Below are positions 49,084 through 60,500 of a DNA stretch of 64,000 nt, piece after piece. Made by a program: the position numbers and the translations under genes. Under the pieces are notes generated by a model. The model was not told the origin of the DNA. It did not search any database and worked only from the letters and a program-made list of their open reading frames with translations. Source of the stretch: Nemopilema nomurai. Taxonomy: Eukaryota > Cnidaria > Scyphozoa > Rhizostomeae > Rhizostomatidae. Numbering within the stretch: position 1 is the stretch's first letter; each line of letters begins with the position of its first letter. The stretch covers positions 37,298 through 101,297 of the forward strand of contig PEDN01001386.1 in NCBI GenBank assembly GCA_003864495.1, read 5' to 3'.

Positions 49084-52000
49084 ATGGGCCATCTGATATT
49101 CGCTTTAATATTGGTTGTTTGTGTGCACGCAACAAGACAGCAGCTTGTCAATGTTACCATTGGTAAGCGACCAATTGGTACAGTGATTAAAACTCTTCTT
49201 ATTTGGGCTACGTATGGCGAGATTTCTTCTTTTACTCCAAACGTTAAGATAACATGTTTGCCATTTATTTTTTAATTTTCAAGGTACAAAGCAGTGCAAA
49301 TTTTTGTTAATCTTAACTTGACTTTTTTAGGTTGATTGGTTTTGAAGATATTTAAAAAAATCCAGTTAACTTAAAAAATTGAAACGGCTTTTAGAAAATG
49401 CTCGTTCAAAAGAATGACCATAGTTGCCTACCAAAAGACACAGCTAATGTATTAATTTGAGCTGTTTGTTATAGATATCTCGAAATAATATTTCAAGTCC
49501 TTTGTCTCAGAGAGAGAGAGGGGCCATGAAATACCTCTGTACCTTAAGATGAAAAGTTTTATAAATGCTTCGATAGGATCTTGCTAGTATGCTCTTTCAC
49601 CTTTGTGAAATGGTATGTGCAACATTTACAGGACTATTTCATGGAGTTGATGCGCCTAGTTTGCAGCTGGAAAGAACATTGCAGCAAATAACCAAGACAT
49701 TCAGTATTCAGTTGGAAGTCAGAATTTTTAACGTCACAAATATAGAGCACAGGGCTTTTGAAATAATGAGTAAGTGAATTATTCGAAATAGACAGACGTA
49801 ATAGGAGATTGCTGAGACTTTAATCGGTAGATAAAGCTGCGGTGACGTCATCAAAACATTGCTGTTTTTGATAAATCTATTTCATGTAAAAAGCTGCCTA
49901 AGAAAATTGATTTTGTCAAAACTTTTATGCACTATTTACTAGCCTTTTAAGAACATTACAATTCAGAATAATCGAAGATGTCTTTGGAATAGGTTGACAT
50001 TATTTTGCAAAAAATAAGGAGTGGTAGTCGGACACTTGTCTGTGAGTGTATGTCAAGAACAAGATGTGAAGAACAATCGTGAACAAATGTTTGCCTATCT
50101 TTGCAAAGGCCTGCCGATAGCAATAGAGATATTAGCGGAAAAGATAGGGGCTCACTCTCCAATAATTTTTAAAATGAGGAAATCCTTTTCGTTAAGTTTT
50201 TACCATTTATTTGAAGCAGCTCCTTTTAACACATGCTACTGCAGACGTTCCTTTCAAGCTCTGTCCTTAGGCCTTTTAAACTTCATCTTCCTAGGTATCA
50301 ATGCAATCAAAACGATGTCGTTCGTCATTGGCACAGAAGTCAATTCTTGGATACCCAAAATGGTGGCAACGATTCTCGGCATCCCACTGATGGAGACTGG
50401 GCATTTGCCCCATTTTAAAACTGCTTCGCATAGAGATCATCCTGTTAACGAAAATGAAATTTCCATGACTCCTGATACACGTTATCGAAGCAAAGCATTG
50501 ATAAAACTTCTGAAGCTACAGTCATGGATTCACGTGGCCGTCCTCTTCCAAGGTCAGAAAATGGCCTAAAGATGTTGAGCAAAAGAAAAGCTTACAGTTA
50601 CTAACCTTGTTATCATATATCAATAAGTGAAATTCTCATGGCTCACAACACAACAACGGCTCATAATCTAGCATAGCAGAAAAGTCAAAATCCCTGACAA
50701 ACATATACCATTTCCAACTAAAGCTAGCCATATACTTCTTATAGCAACCATTTATTTCAATTACATATATGCAACCACTATTAACCAACCTCCAAGACCA
50801 ATTATTGCTTGATGAAATCCTTTTCATCACCCACTAATAATTCGATCATTTCCAGTACATCAAGATACATCACCTTTACCACTCCATCAGTATCACCACA
50901 ACTGCAAACAGTTTTCCAGTTCCTCAGTCCCAAAAAACCTACTTTTCCTCTTTCAGCACATCGAATAAACGACTTGAACCACTTTTTACAGACTTTAGAT
51001 ACAGGCATTGTGGTCACAGCCCTTCCAGTTGAGACAAGTCTGAATGGTTCCATCACGCTTCGGTCTCTTCCTAAAATCCAGTCGCTGACAAAAGGCAATT
51101 TCAGCGCCGTACTTCTCATTGTTGATGAAGCCAGCCTCCCACAGCTATTTGAACTGGTATTACAAGCAACGTTCAAAATCTAAATATTTCAAAAATTTTC
51201 ACATGCACTTCCAATCCAAAAGCTTAGAGTAGATAGCACAGATATGCTGCTTTATTAAGAATGTGGACCTTCCGAATATCTTTGAATGTTTGCATCGTAC
51301 CAACTTGGCCACCTCAACTATGCCGGTGTTTCAGGCAAAAGAAAGAGTTGCTATTGAAAATAAAATCTTCAAGCAACAGTCTTATGAGGACAGTTCCTTG
51401 TTTGGTTGAATAGCCACCTTAGTCTACAAGTAACTCCTTTTTTCACGTGTAAATCGGCATTCTTCACCTGGTATTCCAACGCACTCTTGATAAAGTTTGA
51501 AAACATGACTTTTAAACCGTAAATGTCTGTTTACCTTCAAAACTTACTGATGCAGTCGTTTGCCTCTACAGTTTCGCTCTTCAGCAGTGGATCTTTGCCC
51601 AGTAAGAACAAACATAGTGCTACTAGATCTGGTAAGTTTTTTTCTCTTCTTCTTCTTCGTCTTCCTCTTCCTCTTCTTGTTGTTCTTCCTCTTCTTCTCC
51701 TTCCTCTTCTTCTTCTTCTTTCTTCGTCTCTTCTTCATTTTCTTCCTTTTCCTCTTCTGCTTCTTCTTCTTCTTTTTTCTTCTTCTTCTTCCTCTGTCTC
51801 CTTCTTTTTTTCTTCCTCTTCCTTTTCCTCTCCTGCTTCTTCTTTTTTAAATGATATCAAGAGCGTCTAAAGGGCAAACCTCTATACGCGGCTACCATGA
51901 TATATTATGCATCGTGGCAATCAGTGACAGATACACCATCATGAACCCACAAGCGCTAGCATTCATGTGTAAGTGGGTCGTCCTTTGGGACAAATGGTTT

Positions 52001-55000
52001 TGACGACTGGTTTTGACATGAAAACAACCCTAGAGCTTAGAGCAGCGTACAACGTCACGTTCTACATACCACCAACGTAGCCTAAGAATCCAAACACATT
52101 TCTAATTAACAATTCACCTTAAGAATCTCATACCTAATATTGAATAGAATGAAATTAAGAATAGACGTTTTACTAAAAATATAAACTCTATTGATCTTTC
52201 TTTTTCCTAGATCCTTGGTAGTAGCTTTCATGTCTGCAGACTGCACACCGTGGTTGGCCTACAAATTCAAAAAGTTAGAAACAGCAACGAAACAACTTAC
52301 CCTGCGCTTTACCACGAGGCTTTAGGTGCCAACTCAAGCGTACGTTTCTGCAAATGCAATTATATTCATCAATAAAACTGATCAGATACCCTCTTATCAC
52401 TGTTTGAATTTTTCGACCATTTAAAATGTCTACTTTTTAACAATGAACAAAATACACTGAAATGGTTCCTTGATGTCCCTTCAATTCATGCACTCCAGCA
52501 ATCGAGAATAAGTTACTCTTGGGACAAAACAATTCTCATTATACACGATTTACAGCAACTTTTGGAAAGCATTTGGATGTGTTCAAATGAGGTGCTTATC
52601 TACTTGAAAAAGTCAAAGAAAGAGAAAAAGCTTATCTCAAGGCTCGAATGGATTTTTATCGTTTCTTTGATCGTTTTAGTTGAAAGATGCTCTTTTGTGC
52701 GATACGTTGAGCCTTGTTGCAAACATCACAAGTGCATTGACCACTTCGAATCGTTGGTTACCTCTCAGCAGAGATGGACCGGTTGATACTCACTCTGCAA
52801 GAGTTTTAAATACAGCAAATTTTACTGCAGAGGCTAGAAAGGTATGACATGAATATTGGTCTTCATGTCCTTTAACAAGTCTGATGTGTTTATTTTAGTT
52901 TATCATTTATCAATTAAGGTCTGCATGAGAGCTAGTAGCTTGAATACTCCCTGAAAAAACAACTCCCTTCCCAAGATGGGACATGATTTGAAATTGAAAT
53001 AAGATTTTCCAAGCTATCAACACAACTAATGGTAAAAAAGATTGAACAGCAATTTAAATCATACAAATCCTGCTTTTTATCATCAACTGAAACGTTTCAT
53101 TCTGGCATTAGATAAAATTTAATGGCGCAAGTGGAAACATAGAGATCAGTGAAAACGGAACTCGCTGGAACCTGCCCCTTAACGTGGTAAATGTTCAGGG
53201 AGACAAATTAGTCAAGGTAGGAAACATTATAAGAATTAATAGTTAAAATATGAAAGGAAACTTATTTTTCCCTTGGATGTCATTATTTCATCCAGTCACG
53301 ACATATAAGGAACCTCTTTGAGCTCTATATAATGCATTTTCTTGGCTCATGACATGAAAAATGATGCAATTTGGTTGGTCCAATAAAAAAGATGCTATTT
53401 AGTTATTTATGATTCAACCTGAGTGATTTAATTTTGAAAATAAGGTTGCGAGTTATTTTTGGACACTGCAATTTAGCAAATCTTAATAACAATCTGTAAA
53501 ACTTTATAGCATTCAAAATTTTACTTAGATTGGTACAATTAATGGAAACTTAGATGTGAATCTGGTCAAAGATCCAAGTATAAACATCAAGGAAGATAAT
53601 GAAAACTTCTATATCAACGGCCATATAAATGTGGTTACTATTGAGGTACGTCTGCCTTGTTCATTCACAATTGAAAGCTTTCTCGTCGTTACTAAAACTT
53701 TTGACGTTTAATTTCATTTAAAATACCAGAAATTCAGCAAAACAGCTTCCACAAACATTCTTCAAAATTTCTGGAAGCTACGATCAAACAAATAATGATA
53801 AAAATCCAAAAAATACCTTCTTCTCTTGGTCCATCACCTCTCTCTTCACATTCGTGGTCTTCTACCTTTCTGATTTGCTGCTCCTAAGGCACTGGAGATC
53901 AAATGTCTTCCCTAAATCCGAATTTTCAAGAAATCTCTGCTACTCCGAATTAAAATAAAATCATCAACGTCTAATCTAGTTACTGTCAATCGTAGGTTAC
54001 TAGATAACTCAATAATAAGGATCCCTTTTAGACAGAGCCATTCACATTTGCGACCAAGCTTTCGAACGGTACAGTTAGCTACAGCGGTCTTTGCATCGAC
54101 ATATTGGAGGAGTTGGCGAAAACACTGAACTTCACTTACTCAATATATTTGGTGGCTGATAATGAATATGGAAGAAAGAACGGAAGCAAATGGACAGGAA
54201 TGATTGGGGATGTCCTTGACAAGGCAAGCAAATATGTAGAATTTTCAAAGGTCTAGTTTCTAAGATCACTGATGCATGCAAACAGTCTTTGCAAACTCTT
54301 TCCAAATGCACATTTTATGTAAAATCAACAAATTGTTGATGTCCACATTTACTGAAAACTGACCACTAATCTTTTGTAGGACCATAGCGCCATACTTTTT
54401 GCAAATTGCACAATTTTTAGTTTCTTTCTTTGTGTTCCTATCGTATTGACGTTTACCCCTCTTACCAACCCACTGTTTTGGTCCCTTCGGAGGCCCTGTT
54501 TTCAATGTATCAAGTAGCGTTGGGTAGCTAATGACTCGGTGATCAATGGTGAAAACGTCACAGTATCATTGAATAATGAGGCCATTGTTTCTGTTCCCTG
54601 TTCTTCCTTGAAGTGCAAGCCAGAGTCACGTGCGAAATGCAAATCACACTGCAAATTGCTTTACAGAAAGCTGACCTAGCGGCTGCATCATTAACAATAA
54701 CGTCGTTACGAGAAGAGGCAGTGGAATTCACAATGCCGTACATGGAACTGCAAAATGCGTATCTCAGACAGCGAAAATACAAGGCAGAAATGGATTATCT
54801 GCAGTTTCTGAAGCCATTTACCACTAATGTGTGGATACTAACCCTTTTCGTTATTGTATTGAGTAGTGTCATCATATTTGCCATCGACTACAAAAGCCCT
54901 TTTGGGTGGCGGCAGTTGGCAGAGAGGGTGGAAGGGATAGACGCAAGCGCCTTCAACGCGGCAAACAGTGTTTGGTTTTGTGTCGCTTCGTGGCTTCTAC

Positions 55001-57487
55001 AGGGGGGAGACAACACCCCCAGATCTCTATCAGGTTTGATGATTACTTCACGTGTGCTCTAACGAATTCAACATGCCTGATAAATTTCATTCTATCCTCA
55101 AAGATAAAATACTCAATTGGTGGATAGTCATTATAATAAGTATCAATTATAGCAAAACACACAGTTCCTTTCGAGAAGGAACATCGCAAAACACGAGAAA
55201 CACCAACACCATTATGATGTCTATGTTCAAACAGACGTATATATTTCAATGCATATGGTTAGGGTGTAATTTAATACATTAGAATGGAAATTTTATTAAG
55301 AGAATAAAGGCTTATTAATGGAAAACAGTTGAAATCGTAAAACTTTTAGAGCCAGTGGATTAAATATGTTTAATTTGCTGAGAACCTTTTCTAGCCTTTG
55401 ACTCTCTATTGCAGGAAGAGTCTTCGCATTTGTACTATGGTTCGCTATCCTTATCGTGACGTCAACGTATATAGCCAACATGGCGGCATTTTTCACCTCA
55501 ACAAAAGCGAAATCGAGCGCCGGAGATTTAGAATCGTTGCTGAAAGCTGGGGCCACATTCATCGTGAAAGAGCACATTGCAACAGATCAGTTTTTGAAAA
55601 ATTCAGATTACAAAGTATACCAAATTATTGCACAGAAAATAAAGCAAGAAAATATGTACCTCAACCGATCTGAAGGCATGAAAGTTATGCAGAAGAATCC
55701 TGATGCAGTGATGCTTTCTGAGGCACCCTACATAGAATGGGCCATAAACCAAGGGCAGTGCGACATTGAAATGGGTAAGATGTCTATCTTCTTTTGGTTT
55801 TAGATACATGAAAACTCGTGGGAAAATTCCTAGTATATTGGACACTTGTACAACTACAGATGACTTCAAACAACCGAAAATTAGGCAGTCGACAATGAGA
55901 AGCTTGATGACGTAAAAAATTAATAAAAAGGCCCCTTTCTTCCAATATATACTGGTAATGTGCTCAGCTTTAAAAATTTCTTCCTCCTTCTCTGTGTCAT
56001 AATACAGGCCACATTCTTTGCTGCTGAAGTTGCACTTTCAAAGATTTTGACATCAAATTTCAACCTCTAAAAATTGACACTACAGTTGCTTTAAAGCATC
56101 TTCCGTGGATAGTGTACTTAGTAAACAGATTTGTTGTATATTGCCATTTTATAACATTTGTTATTTATGTTGTAGTGAAAGGGGTACTCCCATCAGGAGG
56201 CTACGGTTTTCCGGTGCGCAAAGGATCGCCGTTGTCAAAGAAGATCTCTATAGGCATCGCAATCCTTCAGGAATCTCTCTTTCTCAAGAACAGAATAGAT
56301 TACTACTGGAAAGGCCTAAGCAAATGCAGCCAGGATGAAGCGGGTGGGTGAAAATAGCTGATTGTCTTACATGTCATTTTTGCAAACATTTGAAGATGGA
56401 CTGCTTCAGAATGATTAGAATACTAATGACTGGCAAACATACTTAAGGTCAAAGAAACAAGAAACCAGCAGACATTTAAAAATTAAATGTAAAGATATTC
56501 TTTATTTTAGGAAAAAAATTCAAAACGTGTAATGTAGATCAAGATAAATCGTGAACATGAGGGCAAGAGGAGAATAAGTAGCAAATAACTAACTAAATAG
56601 CAAAGAAATTGAAAAAAGGATTTGTTCTGAAAGAAAGTCAAGTGTTTGGAGCATCTTCTTGTGCTTTATGCTATCGATGAAAATTCCTAACTTACTAAAA
56701 AGAGGGAACGTACTTTTGAAACCGCTATCCCCAGTCAATGATGGATGCCACAGTGATGACAGCTTCAGAGCAATCTTTCAAGACGATAAATTGATCTCTA
56801 TGAGTCTGGCATCTCTTAGAAATTAATCTCTATATGTGATCACTCTTTAGCGTTGGTGATCAGGTTACAACAATCTGGAGTAGGAATAATGTAGCTAATA
56901 ACCTTAGGGTCTCTTAAAGATTTCAACTGCAGCTTTATGACATTTTGATATTTGCCTTGGTAACACTGAACATCAAATTACATCAATCTGGAGTAGGAAT
57001 AATGTAACCAATAACCTTAGGGTCTTTTAAAGATTTCAACTGCAGCTTAATGACATTTTGATATTTGCCTTGGTAACACTGAACATCAAATTACATCAAT
57101 CTGGAGTAGGAATAATGTAACCAATAACCTTAGTGTCTCTTAAAGATTTCAACTGCAGCTAAATGACATTTTGATGCTTGCTTTAGGAACACCAAGCGGG
57201 AGAATTGAACCCAGGCAACTGGTTGGTGTTTATGCTTGTTTATTGATCGGGATAGTGTTGTCATTTCTGTTCTTGTTTCTGGAGAAATGGTGGAAGAAGA
57301 AATCACTAAAGAAGGCAGGGGAAGATAGAAGTAAGCAATGGTGGATTATCAACAATCATTTGTCATTCATTCAATAAAATGTTTGCAGCTCGAACTTAAG
57401 TTAAGTATTGCCTTGATAATCCTTTTCTTGTCACCAGGGCAAAAACCACCGATATACGATGATTTAGCCTGCAGTCAAGGTAATTGA
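49084..57487 (+). CDS. Ionotropic glutamate receptor B, 15 exons, 842 aa
   Basis: Exons: 49084-49162, 49632-49769, 50295-50552, 50957-51156, 51572-51631, 52211-52339, 52680-52841, 53112-53216, 53529-53645, 54032-54223, 54667-55033, 55415-55774, 56176-56343, 57187-57330, 57438-57487; total 2529 bases, in frame. Signal peptide MGHLIFALILVVCVHATR; amino-terminal domain to about 416; S1 with EPFTFAT and SLTITSLREE (Arg495); M1 NVWILTLFVIVLSSVIIFAI; pore WFCVASWLLQGGDNTPRS with Leu591 at the Q/R site; M3 TSTYIANMAAFF; S2 with Glu705 in LSEAPYIEW; M4 in exon 14 before EKWWKKK; short tail with KPPIYDDL, a PPxY-type motif. It is a close paralogue of receptor A: exon 7 shares 40 of 54 residues. Intron 10 starts with GC instead of GT. 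The CAAG-gtaatt before the stop could act as an alternative donor giving a longer tail. Confidence 0.93.
51637..51848. repeat. Polypyrimidine (TTC/CTT)n tract
   Basis: About 210 bases of almost pure C and T on the + strand, mainly TTC/CTT with interruptions, beginning five bases after the donor of exon 5 of receptor B. Open frames over it on both strands are artefacts of the composition. Such mirror-type tracts can form triplex DNA. Confidence 0.95.
54224..54225 (+). promoter_or_regulatory. Non-canonical GC splice donor, intron 10 of receptor B
   Basis: The donor reads GACAAG-gcaagc. It falls after exactly 64 codons of exon 10, the same place where receptor A has AAT-gtgagg, and it keeps the frame into exon 11. 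The flanking AAG and AAGC fit the strong consensus seen at GC-AG introns. Confidence 0.8.
56871..57200 (+). repeat. 113-bp tandem triplication spanning an intron-exon boundary
   Basis: CAATCTGGAGTAGGAATAAT starts at 56871, 56984 and 57097, a strict 113-base period. The third copy runs into the real acceptor and first bases of exon 14 of receptor B (GCTTGCTTTAG-GAACACC). The first two copies have GCCTTGGTAACACT at that place, where AG has become GG, so their acceptors are dead. Confidence 0.9.
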
Positions 57488-57563
57488 TAAGATTTTATAT
57501 GCGTTTTTCTTGAACAATTTTCAAAATATAACCTTTTTGTACAGTCAAAAGCAACTCAAAATC

Positions 57564-57569
57564 AATAAA
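57564..57569 (+). terminator. Polyadenylation signal AATAAA of receptor B
   Basis: First canonical hexamer after the TGA, 76 bases downstream. Further hexamers near 57893 and 57976 may give longer ends. Confidence 0.5.
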
Positions 57570-60500
57570 AGATTGGAATGATGGAGAATTTCCATGAAAG
57601 GTATGGAGAAGATACAATTCACTTGAATCATAAGATGATTCACTTGAATGATTCAATTCATAAGAATCAAAAGAATAGGGTTTCGCGTCCAAGACGTGGT
57701 AGCAGCAACATGTGATCTAGGTTCTAAAAAGAATTCAGCCTCGTGCCAATAATGAACTTGAGACAAGCTAACAAGGAAGATTAAGAGCAAAAAACCGACA
57801 AAAATGCATTTCTTGCCTTCGGCTTTAGAGAAAATAAAGTCATCAATCTCTAAAAGGTGGGAGCACCGTTAAAGGAAGCCTCAATGTTTCGAAGAATAAA
57901 GCCCCTAAACATCGAATCTGCCTTGTGTTTTATTGCTATGCTATTCTACTACGTTTGATGCATTGATGATCTTTGAATAAAATACAACGCTTAGTTCTAT
58001 GCTACTTTCAAGAAGGATCCATCACGGCGATAATTAAAAGGCAAAAATCTTGTCAAGATGTGCTTCATTGCCATGCAATAAACATCAAACATTTCCCTTA
58101 ATATGTGCTTTACCAGAAACTACAGGATGTCTTTGGTTGGATTCAAATTCCTTTTGTCTGTTAGACGAATCTTTGAGTGAAGTAGTCACCGCTTGTAGCT
58201 TTTGTTTAAATTAACTGGTATATCATCATTTGTTAACTTCATTTTTTCTACTAACAAATGGCAGCTTGCAACGTGATTTGAAAATCTCTCAAACTTTTAC
58301 AGCAATCATTGAACAGTAAGAAATTAGGAAATAAGAAAATAAAACAGTTAGATGTAATGAAGTTGCTGGTAAAAACGATTTTTAGCATTAAATGTTTGAA
58401 TCAGTCATATCTTTAAGTTTATTAACACATATTCTCTCAACTTTTAGGTAAAATTGTGGCAAACGGAAAACCTGAAACATGGGAAACTTACCTATAATTA
58501 TTAACAACTCAAAGTAAAACTTGGACAAATTTACTGCCTCAAGTTCATATTCAAAGTTCTGTGGAACTTGCAACTAAACCAATTAAAAACAGTGCACATT
58601 AATAAAAAACTTTGGCACGAAGTGCAGTTTTCCATAAAGTTCTATTTTCCACATTTCACTAATACCCATTCTCATAGCTAGAAGGTAGCCACAAATTTTG
58701 ACAATCCTTAATACTTTGTAATTTTAAACTTATTTATAAGAGATTATAGAATCGAAAAAAGAAAACCAGTTAACGAGAAATGTCCTTGTGTGGTCATTTG
58801 TTTTCATCGTCTTCTTGGTTATTCTGATTGGAGATTGTGGCCTAAACAGTTCAGATTCGTATAATGTCAGTTACCTGACTTTTGGAAGAATGAAATGCCA
58901 CTTGCTTTTCATTAAACTGCTGGTCCCAAAGGCCTATGGGCTTAAAAGCTTTGAAATATTTATATTCCGTTTGAATTTGGTTAGCCAAATAAAATATTCA
59001 AAGCCGTACTGAAAAGTTGCTTTATCTAAATAGCTATGAATCTGATGTATGCAAAGAAACAATAATCACAAGTGTTTATTATCTTTTTCATTAAGCCTGC
59101 CGGTGGCTATTTTGACATTATTTAATATTTCAAGGAAACATGCTCAAAGCATTCTGTCAGAGAGCTGCAGGTCGAAAACCACGTGAGAAGCTGAATGGAA
59201 TCTGATTGGTCAAAACAAAGCTCCTTCTCAAGTTTCTCAAAGGCTCCGACGTTTGCATACCCTGAGACAAAGTGAGCCTTGAGTATGCGCAATCTAGGTC
59301 ATGGCCGCTAAAACATCATCAAGAAATAACTAAACTGCGTCGTCAAGTCTTTAGCTAAGAGAAAAAATTGCTTGCGAAACCCGAACAACTGCATGTAGCT
59401 TTCTAGTTGGATAGCTGAAATTTCCCGCCATTCAAAAGTGAGAAGATCAAAATTGTTATTGGTGATTGTTTGTCAATCGTATGCTGGGTAATTGAAGATA
59501 TATCAAGTACTCGGCACTTTAAACAACCAACGGATGACTGAAAATTTACTTCTAAGAATATAAGATTTTAGATAGGCATTAAACTCCCGATTCATGGTTG
59601 AAACGATCTAGTACTTAGTCGCCTAAAGAACAAGACATCGCCGCTCCTATTCCTTTAGCCTATCAGGGGGGAAAGTAATAACAATTAAGAGAAATTCAGC
59701 AGATTAAAAAAAAAATTAAAAGCACCGAGTTTGCACTTGCATCGTAAATGGGAGTCCCGATTAATGCAGCCAAAGAGAACTTCAGAGGCATTCTTCTCAA
59801 AGGGACTATGCACATCAAACATTTAGCAAAATATGGTATTTTGCCACAATTATATATCGCTTTTATCAGCTATGAATAATGCGAACAAATAATCACCCCC
59901 TTAAAGCTCCACCGTCCCTCCCCCGTCCCCCATAATCTCCCGCCACCTGAGAAAACCTCGCCTTCCCAAGCCACGGCAACTTCCTTTATCACCGAACAAC
60001 TGACTGAAAGTACAGTTGAATAAGAGAGACGAGTCTCGTAGCGACTACTGAGACACCAAAACAAATTCCTACATTGATGCAATACAATAAGATACGGGTA
60101 TGATTAATTATTCAAGTCATTGAGACAGAACTGCGTTTGAGTGAAGCCGACGTAGAGATTGGTGATTACTTACGAAAGCTCAGATTTCAAGCAGCTTTAT
60201 CCGAAGTCTAAACTTCTTTTGGCGACGCTGTAGATTTAGTGGCACTGCTATGAAGTTCGACATTATTGCAGCGAGCATGGTCAGCGCTAGAGGCTGAGGC
60301 ATTGAGAGATTTGCAACATCATAACTTGAGGTAGAGTGATTTGTATATGATAAACTACTTCTCGTGAACACTAAAGATTAATGTAACTTAGAAAAGTAAT
60401 ATCTAGGCGTGGGGACAACGATATTTGAAATAATAAGCAGTCTTAGTTTGCTGTTGATAACACCAGGCGAAAGATAAAGTTGAAATGCAAATAATTTCTC

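Noticed and set aside
51230..51420. Open stretch in intron 4 of receptor B that might match the one in intron 4 of receptor A
   Set aside because: Apart from a shared TGCTGCTTT word the two stretches do not align convincingly by eye.
51544..51870. Frames rich in Leu/Phe/Ser on one strand and Lys/Arg on the other
   Set aside because: They are translations of the polypyrimidine tract in an intron of receptor B.
58788..59012. Frame with a signal-peptide-like start (FVFIVFLVILIGDCG)
   Set aside because: There is no ATG in frame; the first codon is GTG, and no convincing donor continues a receptor-like frame.
60180..60371. Minus-strand 63-codon frame with a hydrophobic segment
   Set aside because: The hydrophobic run is short and no adjoining exon or homologous motif was found.
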